From positions 5,890,001 to 5,954,000 of the forward strand of contig NZ_CM001442.1 of the NCBI RefSeq assembly GCF_000244915.1: a DNA stretch of 64,000 bases. Reading direction: 5' to 3'. The DNA comes from Bradyrhizobium sp. WSM471 (GTDB taxonomy: Bacteria; Pseudomonadota; Alphaproteobacteria; Rhizobiales; Xanthobacteraceae). Positions 45,439 through 54,343 of the stretch are shown piece after piece (position 1 is the stretch's first letter; every line of letters begins with the position of its first letter). A program made the translations under genes and the position numbers. Under the pieces are notes generated by a model. The model was not told the DNA's origin and ran no database searches. It was given only the letters and a program-made list of their open reading frames with translations.

Positions 45439-46539
45439 ATGCATTCTCGTCTTCAGGACAGGCGGCGCGTGCGCGTCGGCATCGTCGGTGTCGGCAATTG
45501 TGCGAGCTCCTTCGTTCAGGGGCTCTCCTACTACCGGGACGCCAAATCGAATGAGCCGGTGCCTGGGCTGATGAACGCCGATCTCGGCGGCTACCACATC
45601 AGCGACATTCAGGTCGCGTCGGCCTTTGACGTCCATGCCGGCAAGGTCGGACGCGACGTGGCCGAGGCGATCTTCGCAGCACCGAATAACACGCACCGCT
45701 TCTCCGACGTCGCGCCCACTGGGATCATGGTCCAACGCGGCCCGGTCATGGACGGCGTCGGCCATTATCTCAAGGACGACGTCCCGATTGCGGATGTGCC
45801 GGAAGCCGACGTCTCCGAAGTGCTCGCGACCTCGCGCACGGACGTGCTTGTGTCCTATCTTCCCGTCGGCTCGCAGCGTGCGAGCGAATTTTACGCCGCG
45901 CGCGCGATCGAGGCCGGCTGCGGCTACGTCAATTGCATCCCGGTCTTCATTGCCTCGAATCCGGACTGGCGGCGGCGTTTCGAGGATGCAGGCCTGCCGA
46001 TCGTCGGCGACGACATCAAGAGCCAGGTCGGCGCCACCATTCTGCACCGTGTGCTCGCCAATCTCTTCCGCGAACGCGGCGTGCGGCTGGACAGAACCTA
46101 CCAGCTCAATGTCGGCGGCAACACCGATTTCAAGAACATGCTCGAGCGCGAGCGGTTGACGTCGAAGAAGATCTCCAAGACCCAGGCCGTGACCAGCCAG
46201 TTCGACGTGCCCATGGATGCCGACAACATCCATGTCGGCCCGAGCGACCATGTGCCGTGGCTGACCGACCGCAAGCTGGCCTTTATCCGCCTGGAGGGCA
46301 CGACGTTCGGCGGTGTGCCCTTGAGCGCGGAAGTCAAGCTTGAGGTCTGGGACTCCCCGAACTCGGCGGGTGTCGTAATCGACGCGGTCCGCTGCGCAAA
46401 GCTTGCCATGGACCGCGGGCAGGCCGGCGCGCTGACGGGCCCCTCGAGCTATTTCATGAAGTCGCCGCCTCAGCAGTTCACGGACGAAGAGGCCGGGCGA
46501 CGGACGCGCGCCTTCATCGACGACAAGGCGTATACCTGA
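45439..46539 (+). CDS. ino1: Inositol-3-phosphate synthase
   Basis: This 366-residue NAD-dependent enzyme isomerises glucose 6-phosphate to 1D-myo-inositol 3-phosphate. The short prokaryotic form is recognisable from [17 protein letters not shown] at 12-28 (Rossmann motif), [20 protein letters not shown] in short form [20 protein letters not shown], and the signature [13 protein letters not shown] followed by KKISKTQAV. It is the first gene behind the EcfG-type promoter and overlaps the phosphatase gene by one base (TGATG). It marks the cluster as one that begins by making a cyclitol, either as a building block or as an acceptor. Confidence 0.93.
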   Translation: MHSRLQDRRRVRVGIVGVGNCASSFVQGLSYYRDAKSNEPVPGLMNADLGGYHISDIQVASAFDVHAGKVGRDVAEAIFAAPNNTHRFSDVAPTGIMVQRGPVMDGVGHYLKDDVPIADVPEADVSEVLATSRTDVLVSYLPVGSQRASEFYAARAIEAGCGYVNCIPVFIASNPDWRRRFEDAGLPIVGDDIKSQVGATILHRVLANLFRERGVRLDRTYQLNVGGNTDFKNMLERERLTSKKISKTQAVTSQFDVPMDADNIHVGPSDHVPWLTDRKLAFIRLEGTTFGGVPLSAEVKLEVWDSPNSAGVVIDAVRCAKLAMDRGQAGALTGPSSYFMKSPPQQFTDEEAGRRTRAFIDDKAYT

Positions 46540-47138
46540 TGGCGAAGATCATTCATCTGATCCGCCATGGGCATCATGCCCTGCTCGGCCGCACGCTCTG
46601 TGGCCGGATGAAGGGCGTAGAACTCGATGATCTCGGCTGCAATGAAATCGCGCGATGCGCCGATACCTTCACGCCGCCGCCGAGCATGGTGCAGTCGAGC
46701 CCGCAGCGGCGCTGCATGCAGTCGGCCTGCATCCTGGCGGCGCGTTTCGGCTTGCCGGTCGAGATCGTGCCGGCACTCGACGAGCTCGACTACGGCGAAT
46801 GGACCGGTCTGTCGTTCGAGGCGCTCGCCCGGGACCCCGGATGGTCGCGCTGGAACGAACAACGCGGAACGAACCGCCCGCCGGGCGGCGAAAGCATGCG
46901 GTCGCTCCAGAGGCGCGTCGTCGCCCATCTGGACCAGCTGCGCAATGATCATGGTAGCGGCACCGTCGTCGTCGCCGTCAGCCATGCCGAACCGATCCGC
47001 GCGGCGCTGCTGCATTATTCCCGGAAAGAGCTCGACGACTTTCTCTCGATCGAGATCGACCCCGGCAGCGTCAGCACCCTCAGCGTGGACAATCGCGGAA
47101 TCAAGATCACCGGGATCAATCAGCGGGTGCCAGCGTGA
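46539..47138 (+). CDS. Histidine phosphatase family protein
   Basis: This 199-residue protein is a branch-1 histidine phosphatase. The phosphoacceptor histidine lies in LIRHGHH at residue ~9, SSPQRRCMQSA supplies the second phosphate pocket residues, ELDYGEWTGLSFEAL the acid/base part and VAVSHAEPIRA the second histidine. Its place between inositol-phosphate synthase and the sugar genes suggests dephosphorylation of inositol phosphate or of a sugar phosphate intermediate. That is inference from the neighbourhood. It overlaps both neighbours (TGATG in front, four bases behind). Confidence 0.88.
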   Translation: MAKIIHLIRHGHHALLGRTLCGRMKGVELDDLGCNEIARCADTFTPPPSMVQSSPQRRCMQSACILAARFGLPVEIVPALDELDYGEWTGLSFEALARDPGWSRWNEQRGTNRPPGGESMRSLQRRVVAHLDQLRNDHGSGTVVVAVSHAEPIRAALLHYSRKELDDFLSIEIDPGSVSTLSVDNRGIKITGINQRVPA

Positions 47139-48238
47139 AGATCGTCATTTTCGGCCTGACAATTTCCTCGTCCTGGGGCAACGGTCACGCCACCTTGTGG
47201 CGAGGGCTTTGCAAGCATCTCGCGCGAGCCGGCCACAGCGTCGTTTTTTTCGAGCGCGACGTGCCCTATTACGCCGGGGCGCGGGATTTGCACGAACTGC
47301 CCGGCGGGCAATTGCGACTGTTTTCGAACTGGGACGATGTGCTTCCTTTGGCGCGCAGCGACATTCGTGAGGCCGATGTCGCGATCGTGACCTCCTATTG
47401 TCCCGACGCGATCGCCGCGACGGAGCTCGTCCTGTCTGAGGGCCGTGCGGTGCCCGTGTTCTACGACCTCGACACGCCGGTCACGCTGGCGAAGCTCATA
47501 GACGGCGAGGCCGTTCCCTATATCGGGCCGCGCGGCCTGCGGGATTTCGCCCTGGTCCTGAGCTTCACCGGCGGTTCCCGCATCTGCGACGAATTTCGCG
47601 ACAGGCTCGGCGCCGGCAATGTCCGTCCGCTCTACGGCCATGTCGATACGGACATCCATCGGCCCGTGCCGTCGCAGCCGCATTACCGTGCGGATCTGTC
47701 CTATCTCGGCACGTATTCGCAGGATCGCCAGCGCGCGCTCGAGGCTCTGTTCGTCGAACCCGCACGTAACAGGCAGGATCGGCGCTTCCTGATCGGGGGT
47801 GCACAATACCCGGAAGATTTTCCCTGGTCGCCGAACATCTACTTCGTGCAGCACTTGCCGCCGTCGGAGCACGCGTCGTTCTTTGCGTCGTCCCGGCTGA
47901 CACTCAACGTCACGCGCCGCGCCATGGCGGAGATGGGCTGGTGTCCCTCCGGCCGCCTGTTCGAAGCCGCGGCCTGCAAGGCCCCGCTGCTCAGCGACGA
48001 CTGGCCGGGACTCGATGAATTCTTTGTACCCGAGCAGGAGATCCTGATCGCACGCGATGCGAAAGACACGCTTGCCGCGTTGACGATGGCCAACGCCGAG
48101 CTTCAGCACATGGCCGGGCGCGCATATGAACGGACCATGGATCAGCACACATCCGACAAGCGCGCAGCCGAACTGATTTCGCTGCTCGAGCAGACGGCAT
48201 CCCTCGGTGCGCGCCGACAGCAACCCGAGGAGGCCTGA
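47135..48238 (+). CDS. CgeB-like glycosyltransferase (paralogue A)
   Basis: This 367-residue GT-B-type protein starts [24 protein letters not shown]. It has the C-terminal nucleotide-sugar side in [24 protein letters not shown] followed by a histidine-containing tail (DQHTSDKRAAEL). It is most like the product of 58935-60059, sharing [38 protein letters not shown] and [20 protein letters not shown]. The CgeB family glycosylates diverse acceptors. It is soluble with no membrane segment. It overlaps the phosphatase by four bases and is two bases from the nucleotidyltransferase. Confidence 0.85.
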   Translation: MKIVIFGLTISSSWGNGHATLWRGLCKHLARAGHSVVFFERDVPYYAGARDLHELPGGQLRLFSNWDDVLPLARSDIREADVAIVTSYCPDAIAATELVLSEGRAVPVFYDLDTPVTLAKLIDGEAVPYIGPRGLRDFALVLSFTGGSRICDEFRDRLGAGNVRPLYGHVDTDIHRPVPSQPHYRADLSYLGTYSQDRQRALEALFVEPARNRQDRRFLIGGAQYPEDFPWSPNIYFVQHLPPSEHASFFASSRLTLNVTRRAMAEMGWCPSGRLFEAAACKAPLLSDDWPGLDEFFVPEQEILIARDAKDTLAALTMANAELQHMAGRAYERTMDQHTSDKRAAELISLLEQTASLGARRQQPEEA

Positions 48239-48240
48239 TC

Positions 48241-49050
48241 ATGTGGGGTATCGTTCCGGCCGCGGGCCGCGGCAGCCGCATCCAGCCGCTCGCCTTCTCC
48301 AAGGAGTTGCTTCCGGTCGGAAGCCAACGGGACGACGGCATCGACCGTCCGTGCGCCGTCTCCGAATATCTGCTGGAGCGGCTGATCCTTGGAGGTGCGG
48401 ACAAGATCTGCTTCGTGATCTCGCCCGGCAAATCGGACATCCTCGAATATTTCGGCGATCATTATGGCAGTGCCCAGCTCGCCTATGTCGTGCAGCCCGA
48501 TGCGTCGGGGCTGTGCGATGCCGTGTTCAGGGCGGGCACGGTGGTTGGCCGCGACGAAGACATCCTGGTCGGACTTCCGGATACCGTCTGGTTCCCAAAG
48601 GCGGCCCTGCAGGCATTGCCGGCCGCTGACCTGTCGTTTCTGCTGTTTCCAGTCGAGCACCCCGAGTTCTTCGATGCCGTCGTGCTCGACGGCGATCGCG
48701 TCACGGAGATCCAGGTCAAGCAGCCGGATGCAGCATCAAAATGGATATGGGGCGCCTTCAAGATGTCCGGCAACGGATTTCGCGAGCTCCAGTCACTGTG
48801 GACGAAGCGCGAGCGCCGGGATGAATATTTCGGGACGCTGGTCAATGCCTACATCGCGGCCGGCGGCCAGGGTCTCGGCGTCAAGGCCGGCGAATCCTAT
48901 GTCGACGTCGGCACCATCGACGGCTACCGGACGGCAATGGCGTTGCTCGCGGAAAGCTCCGCCGGGAACGGACGCTCTCGACTGCTGGCCGGCGGTTCGC
49001 CGGAGGCAGCCCGCCCGGCCCACGCAATGAACAATGGAGTGACCGCATGA
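48241..49050 (+). CDS. Sugar-phosphate nucleotidyltransferase
   Basis: This 269-residue protein of the RmlA/GalU nucleotidyltransferase fold has the signature PAAGRGSRIQPLAFSKELLPVG at the N-terminus in short pieces (AAGRGSR, SKELLPVG). It continues with VVQPDASGLCDAVF, LVGLPDTVWFP and the C-terminal VDVGTIDGYRTAM. The activated sugar is not predictable. With a phosphopentomutase, a UDP-glucuronate decarboxylase and epimerases in the cluster, candidates are hexose, pentose or cyclitol phosphates. The start follows the glycosyltransferase stop by two bases, and the end overlaps the methyltransferase gene by four. Confidence 0.88.
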   Translation: MWGIVPAAGRGSRIQPLAFSKELLPVGSQRDDGIDRPCAVSEYLLERLILGGADKICFVISPGKSDILEYFGDHYGSAQLAYVVQPDASGLCDAVFRAGTVVGRDEDILVGLPDTVWFPKAALQALPAADLSFLLFPVEHPEFFDAVVLDGDRVTEIQVKQPDAASKWIWGAFKMSGNGFRELQSLWTKRERRDEYFGTLVNAYIAAGGQGLGVKAGESYVDVGTIDGYRTAMALLAESSAGNGRSRLLAGGSPEAARPAHAMNNGVTA

Positions 49051-49814
49051 GCAGAGGCGCCCTCTCCCGCGAGGAAATCCGCCAGCGCGTCGATGCGCTC
49101 GGGCCATGGTTTCACAACCTGGACCTGAACGGCGTGCCGACAGCGCCTTCACACTTTCTCGGCGACTACCCCAACGTGAAATGGCGACGCTTCTCCGGGA
49201 TCATTCCGGACCGCCTCGAAGGCAAGACCGTGCTCGATATCGGCTGCAATGCCGGCTTCTACGCCATGGAGATGAAGCGGCGCGGCGCCGAGCGCGTCCT
49301 CGGCCTGGACACTGACGACGAATATCTCGCGCAAGCCCGCTTCGCGGCCGAGGTGAACGGGCTCAGGATCGAATTCCGCAAGATGTCAGCCTACGATGTC
49401 GGACAGCTCCGCGAAAAGTTCGATCTCGTGATCTTCATGGGCGTGCTCTATCACCTGCGGCACCCTCTGCTGGCACTCGACCTGATCCACGAGCACGTCG
49501 CCGGCGATCTCCTGCTGTTCCAGTCGATGCAGCGCGGCGACAGCCGCGTGGATCCCCTTGACAAGAACTACGACTTCTGGACCACCGATCAGTTCGATTC
49601 CCCGGGCTATCCAAAGCTGCACTTCATCGAGAACAAATATGCCGACGACCCCACCAATTGGTGGGTGCCGAACCGCGCTTGCGCCGAAGCCATGCTGCGC
49701 AGCGCCGGCTTTGCGATCGCAGCGCATCCGGAAGAGGAAGTCTATCTCTGCAAGCGGGTGACAAGGCCGCCGGTGGAAGGTCCGGTCGATCCGTCGCGGG
49801 AGACCGGCCGATGA
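49047..49814 (+). CDS. CmoB-like SAM-dependent methyltransferase
   Basis: This 255-residue class I methyltransferase has motif I VLDIGCNAGFYAME near residue 70, an acidic motif II in VLGLDTDDEYL and LVIFMGVLYHLRHPLLAL as the post-I signature. The fold and the leading FHNLDLNGVPTAP segment resemble CmoB-type tRNA enzymes. From memory a named family of such proteins is tied to glycan-type neighbourhoods in proteobacteria; I cannot verify this here. In context it most likely O-methylates a sugar or cyclitol. It overlaps both neighbours by four bases. Confidence 0.85.
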   Translation: MSRGALSREEIRQRVDALGPWFHNLDLNGVPTAPSHFLGDYPNVKWRRFSGIIPDRLEGKTVLDIGCNAGFYAMEMKRRGAERVLGLDTDDEYLAQARFAAEVNGLRIEFRKMSAYDVGQLREKFDLVIFMGVLYHLRHPLLALDLIHEHVAGDLLLFQSMQRGDSRVDPLDKNYDFWTTDQFDSPGYPKLHFIENKYADDPTNWWVPNRACAEAMLRSAGFAIAAHPEEEVYLCKRVTRPPVEGPVDPSRETGR

Positions 49815-50764
49815 TCGAAGCCGCCAAGATCTGGAACGAGCCCAACAACAAGTCGCACTGGGATATCCTGATCGATCCGGATTGGACCATGTTCGCGAGC
49901 CTGGCGCTCGCTGCGGGAAAGGCGATCCGCAGCGCGCATCCCACGCTCCCGCGAGTGCTTGGCGGCATATCGCCGATTGATCCGTCCTTCATACGCAACA
50001 TGCAGGCGCGCGGCGTGCTCGATCAAGTCGATGCCGTGGCCGTGCACGGCTTTCCGCTGGACTGGAACTTGTGGCAGATCGCGGAATGGCCGGCCAAGCT
50101 CGACGAGATCAAGGCGGTCACCCCGCTGCCGGTTTGGGTAACGGAGGTGGGAGTCTCGTCTTTCGGCGCCGAGGAGGTGCAGGCTTGGGGACTGACCCGA
50201 ACGGCGGAGTTGTTGATCGGCCGCGCTCCGCGCATTCACTGGTACAGCCTCTACGATCTGCCTTCGAGTTGGGAGGCCACAACCCGGCACAAGGAGGCTG
50301 AAGGTTCGTCCTACTACAGGCATTTTCACATGGGCCTGCTACGCGAGGACGGAACGCCGAAAGCCTCGGCGGACCTGTTCGCCCAATATGCACCTGCGAT
50401 GGGCCTGTGCCAGTGGTTTCACTTCGAGGACCACCGCCTCGATGACGCCGTGCGCTGGATGCGCCGGCTCGGCGTGCAGCATCTCAGGACCGGCCTGTCC
50501 TGGGCCGACAGCTTCCGTCCCAATGCACTCGACTGGTTCGATCGGCAGATGGACGCGCTGGCCGAGTTTCAGGTCACAGTGACCTTCTGCTTCACCCCGG
50601 AACATCGGGGTATCGAGCCTCATCACACCAGCCCGCCGCTCGACGTGAACGAGTTCGCGGATTTCTGCGCACAGATGGTCGAACGCTATTGCGTGAAAAC
50701 CGGGCTGGCGCCGTCCGCAGCGTCTTCGCGTCCGGCCATTTCGGAGCCGACATGCGTGCCCTGA
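49811..50764 (+). CDS. Glycoside hydrolase-like protein with circularly permuted TIM-barrel order
   Basis: The 317-residue protein begins almost at the clan-A acid/base motif (IWNEPNN, E10). It continues with PRVLGGISP, the nucleophile strand [11 protein letters not shown] (E112) and HWYSLYD, which is the second half of a GH5/GH39-type barrel. Residues ~198-294 look like the first half: [52 protein letters not shown] and [12 protein letters not shown]. The order is therefore beta4-8 then beta1-3. Both catalytic glutamates are present. The ATG at 49811 overlaps the methyltransferase stop; the last 13 bases overlap the deoB-like start. Function may be glycosidase, transglycosidase or binding. 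Confidence 0.75.
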   Translation: MIEAAKIWNEPNNKSHWDILIDPDWTMFASLALAAGKAIRSAHPTLPRVLGGISPIDPSFIRNMQARGVLDQVDAVAVHGFPLDWNLWQIAEWPAKLDEIKAVTPLPVWVTEVGVSSFGAEEVQAWGLTRTAELLIGRAPRIHWYSLYDLPSSWEATTRHKEAEGSSYYRHFHMGLLREDGTPKASADLFAQYAPAMGLCQWFHFEDHRLDDAVRWMRRLGVQHLRTGLSWADSFRPNALDWFDRQMDALAEFQVTVTFCFTPEHRGIEPHHTSPPLDVNEFADFCAQMVERYCVKTGLAPSAASSRPAISEPTCVP

Positions 50765-51957
50765 TCCTGGTGATGGACTCCGTCGGGATCGGCGCCGCGC
50801 CCGATGCCATCAGTTACGGCGACGAGGGTGCCGATACCGTCGGCCACATTGCTGACATGTGCATGGCCGGAAATGCCGACGGACCACGCCGGGAAGGGCC
50901 GCTTCGGCTTCCCAATCTGGTTGCGCTCGGCCTTGGCCAAGCTTGCCGTCTCGCCACCGGGCGCGTGCCGCCGGGGCTCGATGGCCGTCCTGAGCATGCG
51001 CGATTTGGCTGCGCGAGCGAGATCTCCAAAGGCAAGGACACGCCATCCGGCCATTGGGAGATCGCCGGCGTGCCAGTCCCATTCGACTGGGGCTATTTTC
51101 CAAGAGCCAAGCCCTGCTTCCCGCGCGACCTGACGGAGAGCCTGTGCGAACAGGCTCGATTGCCCGGCATCCTCGGGAACTGTCACGCCTCCGGCACCGA
51201 GATCATCGCAGAATTCGGCGAGCTTCACATCAGGACGGGCGAACCGATCTGCTATACGTCGGCCGACAGCGTGTTTCAGATCGCAGCGCACGAGCAGACG
51301 TTCGGACTCGAACGCCTCTATGAGGTCTGCCGCGTTGCGCGCCGACTGGTCGATCCCCTCAACATCGGGCGCGTCATCGCACGTCCGTTCATCGGCACGT
51401 CGGCAGGTGACTTCAAGCGGACAGCGCACAGGAAGGACTTTTCCGTCCCGCCGCCGGAGCGGACGATCCTCGATCTCGCCGAAAGCGCGGGCCGCGACAT
51501 CGTCACGATCGGCAAGATCGACGACATCTTCGCCCATCGCGCGACCGGGAGGAACCTGCGCGGCGATGGCAACCAGGCGCTGTTCGATGCCACGCTCGAT
51601 GGGCTGGCCTCCCTCGCAGAGGGCGGCATGCTCTTTGCAAATTTCATCGATTTCGACACGCTGTACGGCCATCGCCGAGATGTCGCGGGCTATGCAGCGG
51701 CGCTGGAAACCTTCGATACCCGCGTTCCGGATCTGCTGAACCGCCTGCGCGACGATGATCTCCTGATCGTCACGGCCGATCATGGTTGCGACCCGACATG
51801 GAGCGGTACCGATCATACGCGGGAACAGGTGCCGATCCTGGCGTGGAGCGCGCGGTCGACTTCTCCGATCGGCAAGCGCGACGGATTTGCGGACATCGGC
51901 GCGACGGTCGCGAGCCATCTCGACCTGCAGGCGCCGGTTCACGGCGCGCAATTCTAG
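50752..51957 (+). CDS. deoB: Phosphopentomutase
   Basis: This 401-residue metalloenzyme of the alkaline phosphatase superfamily interconverts (deoxy)ribose 1- and 5-phosphates. The start is [19 protein letters not shown] with the metal-binding aspartate, GADTVGHIA follows, [11 protein letters not shown] carries the catalytic threonine region, and [18 protein letters not shown] holds the second metal site. The ATG at 50752 follows GGAGCC; the frame from 50689 is overlap with the previous gene. No nucleoside phosphorylase or other deo gene is adjacent. Within a glycan cluster it probably supplies a pentose 1-phosphate for activation rather than serving nucleoside salvage. Confidence 0.92.
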   Translation: MRALILVMDSVGIGAAPDAISYGDEGADTVGHIADMCMAGNADGPRREGPLRLPNLVALGLGQACRLATGRVPPGLDGRPEHARFGCASEISKGKDTPSGHWEIAGVPVPFDWGYFPRAKPCFPRDLTESLCEQARLPGILGNCHASGTEIIAEFGELHIRTGEPICYTSADSVFQIAAHEQTFGLERLYEVCRVARRLVDPLNIGRVIARPFIGTSAGDFKRTAHRKDFSVPPPERTILDLAESAGRDIVTIGKIDDIFAHRATGRNLRGDGNQALFDATLDGLASLAEGGMLFANFIDFDTLYGHRRDVAGYAAALETFDTRVPDLLNRLRDDDLLIVTADHGCDPTWSGTDHTREQVPILAWSARSTSPIGKRDGFADIGATVASHLDLQAPVHGAQF

Positions 51958-52028
51958 TTGGCTGCATCCGGCAGATTCACCTGGGTTATTGATCCAGGTT
52001 AGAGAAATATTCGTTTGTAGGTTTCGCA

Positions 52029-52053
52029 GGAACGAACATTCCTTGCATCGCTT
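52029..52053 (+). promoter_or_regulatory. Degenerate EcfG-like promoter sharing GGAACGAACAT with 45333
   Basis: AGGAACGAACAT here is identical to the -35 region at 45332-45343. After 16 bases the -10 reads GCTT rather than CGTT. The site is in the only sizeable gap (209 bases) inside the cluster, 114 bases ahead of the epimerase start, and may drive the second half of it. Confidence 0.4.
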
Positions 52054-52166
52054 CTAATTCCAAATGTGACTGGCGCGCCGGTCGCCCGACCAGAACAGCA
52101 GCGCGCTTTCATTCTCATCAAGGATTGATCCCGCAGGATCGATCTCACGGCGGCACGGAGCGGTGA

Positions 52167-53279
52167 ATGACGCGAGTATTGATCACTGGAGGTGCGGGAT
52201 TCATCGGATCGCATGCAGCCGACGCGCTGCTGGCGGCCGGCTATGAAGTCCGCCTACTCGACAATCTCTCGCCGCAGGTCCACGGAGGCAACCGCCAGCG
52301 TCCCGCCTATCTTGCCAAAGACGCGGAGCTCGTCGTCGGTGATGTCACCGACGCTCGCGCGGTCGAGCATGCGTTGCGCGGCACCGACATGGTCCTGCAT
52401 CTCGCATCAGCAGTCGGCGTCGGCCAGAGCATGTACGACATCGAACCCTATGTCAGAACCAACGAGCTCGGTACCGCCGTGCTGTTGCAAACACTATCCA
52501 AACGCCCGGTCGCGCGGCTCGTGGTGGCCTCGTCCATGAGCATTTACGGCGAAGGCCTTTACCGGAGCGCCGATCAGAGCGTGGTCGCCTGCGAGGAGCG
52601 GGCGGTCGAGCAGCTTCGCCGCGGCGATTGGGAGCTACGCGATGCAGCCGGCAACCCGCTCGATCCCGTCCCTACGCCGGAGACAAAGCAGCCTTCGCTG
52701 AGCTCGATCTATGCGCTCAACAAATATGCGCAGGAGCGCATGTGCCTGATCACGGGAAAGGCTTATGGCATCCCGACCGTGGCGCTACGCTTCTTCAATG
52801 CGTTCGGGCCGCGTCAGGCCCTGTCCAATCCGTATACCGGCGTGCTGGCCATCTTTGCCGCCCGGCTGCTCAACGGCCGCCCTCCCCTCGTCTTCGAGGA
52901 CGGCCGGCAGCGCCGCGACTTCGTCCATGTGCATGACGTCGCCCGCGCCTGTCGGATGGCGCTGGAGGCGGAGCACGCGCAGGACGTCTTCAACGTCGGC
53001 TCGGGCCAGAGTCGCACCATTCTGTCGGTCGCGGAGGATCTGGCCGAAGTCATGGGGCGCCGCGACATTGCGCCCGAGCTGACGCGGAAATATCGCGCCG
53101 GGGATATCCGACACTGTTTCGCCGACATGGGAAAATCCCGCGACGTGCTCGGCTTCGAACCTCGCGTCGCATTCAGGGACGGGCTCGAAGAGCTGGCGGA
53201 ATATCTCGCCGACCAGATCGCCGACGATCAGGCGGAGCGAGCCACCAGGGAGCTGCAGCAACGAGGATTGGTCGCGTGA
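52167..53279 (+). CDS. NAD-dependent NDP-sugar epimerase/dehydratase (extended SDR)
   Basis: This 370-residue enzyme has the Rossmann motif TGGAGFIGS at residues 8-16 and the catalytic YALNKYAQE (YxxxK) with SSMSIYG supplying the serine. FNAFGPRQALSNPYTG and DGRQRRDFVHVHDVA are extended-SDR landmarks. Similarity in style is greatest to dTDP-L-rhamnose 4-epimerase/UDP-glucuronate epimerase-type enzymes, but the substrate is not fixed by sequence alone. The ATG at 52167 follows CGGAG. It is the first gene after the internal 209-base gap and overlaps the next epimerase gene by four bases. Confidence 0.88.
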   Translation: MTRVLITGGAGFIGSHAADALLAAGYEVRLLDNLSPQVHGGNRQRPAYLAKDAELVVGDVTDARAVEHALRGTDMVLHLASAVGVGQSMYDIEPYVRTNELGTAVLLQTLSKRPVARLVVASSMSIYGEGLYRSADQSVVACEERAVEQLRRGDWELRDAAGNPLDPVPTPETKQPSLSSIYALNKYAQERMCLITGKAYGIPTVALRFFNAFGPRQALSNPYTGVLAIFAARLLNGRPPLVFEDGRQRRDFVHVHDVARACRMALEAEHAQDVFNVGSGQSRTILSVAEDLAEVMGRRDIAPELTRKYRAGDIRHCFADMGKSRDVLGFEPRVAFRDGLEELAEYLADQIADDQAERATRELQQRGLVA

Positions 53280-54343
53280 TGAGTGAACGAGACAACAGAC
53301 CCGTCCTGATCACCGGCGGCTGCGGGTTTATCGGCTGCAACCTCGCGGACCGTCTCGCGGAGCGCGGCGAGCCGGTGCTGATCCTGGATAATCTCGCCCG
53401 CGCCGGCGTGCGGGAGAATGCGCAGTGGCTGAAGTCCCGGCATGGCGACCGGGTCACAATCACCGTGGCCGATATTCGCGAGCCGATCCCGGTGATCGAC
53501 GCCGTACGCGAAGCCCGCGCCGTGCTGCATTTGGCCGCCCAGGTCGCCGTCACCGACAGCGTGAGCGATCCGGCGGGCGATTTCGAGATCAATGCGCGTG
53601 GCACATTGAACGTGCTCGAAGCCGTGCGGCTCCACAACAACGCCGCGCCGATCGTGTTCGCCTCGACCAACAAGGTCTATGGACGCCTGATCGACGATGG
53701 CGACATCGCGCTCACCGGCCGCCGCTACACGCCGACAAGCGGCCTGCTCGCCGCCGGCATCTCGGAAAATGCGCCGCTCGACTTCTACAGCCCCTATGGA
53801 TGCTCCAAGGGAACGGCGGATCAATACGTCCACGACTATGCGCGGGTCTACGGCCTCCAGACCGTGGTGATGCGCATGAGCTGCATCTATGGGCCCCGTC
53901 AATTCGGCACCGAGGATCAGGGCTGGATCGCGCATTTCCTGCTGAGCGCCATCCGCAACAAGGAGCTGACGATCTATGGCGACGGCCATCAGGTCCGCGA
54001 CGCCCTTCACGTCTCCGACGCGGCCTCGGCCTGGCTGGCCGTGCTCGATGGCATCGCGCTCGCCCGTGGACGCGTGTTCAATCTCGGCGGCGGTCCGGCC
54101 AACGCGATCAGTCTGTTGGAATTGATCGACCGCATCACCGGTCTGACCGGCCGCAAGGTGGCGTATCGCTTTGCCGATTGGAGGCCCGGCGATCAGCCCT
54201 GGTACGTCACCGACACGCGCGCGCTCTCCAGCGCGCTCGGCTGGGCGCCTCAGATTTCGTTCGCAGACGGCCTCCGATCCCTTCACAGCTGGCTGCACGG
54301 CCGGTTCGGATCGTCGCAAGGCAACCGCGAGGCGCTCGCATGA
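53276..54343 (+). CDS. NAD-dependent NDP-sugar epimerase, CDP-paratose 2-epimerase-like
   Basis: This 355-residue extended SDR starts GTG-ATG inside the previous stop codon; either codon may serve. The Rossmann motif is TGGCGFIGCN, FASTNKVYG supplies the serine/threonine, and FYSPYGCSKGTADQY carries YxxxK. MRMSCIYGPRQFGTEDQGW and the late DWRPGDQPWYVTDT resemble CDP-tyvelose/paratose 2-epimerases. Together with its neighbour it implies at least two successive rearrangements of a nucleotide-linked sugar. It overlaps the radical SAM gene by four bases. Confidence 0.87.
   Translation: MMSERDNRPVLITGGCGFIGCNLADRLAERGEPVLILDNLARAGVRENAQWLKSRHGDRVTITVADIREPIPVIDAVREARAVLHLAAQVAVTDSVSDPAGDFEINARGTLNVLEAVRLHNNAAPIVFASTNKVYGRLIDDGDIALTGRRYTPTSGLLAAGISENAPLDFYSPYGCSKGTADQYVHDYARVYGLQTVVMRMSCIYGPRQFGTEDQGWIAHFLLSAIRNKELTIYGDGHQVRDALHVSDAASAWLAVLDGIALARGRVFNLGGGPANAISLLELIDRITGLTGRKVAYRFADWRPGDQPWYVTDTRALSSALGWAPQISFADGLRSLHSWLHGRFGSSQGNREALA

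Noticed and set aside
53425..54339. N-terminal extension of the radical SAM frame
   Set aside because: It is out-of-frame reading of the preceding epimerase; the ATG at 54340 within the epimerase stop matches the operon's overlap style.
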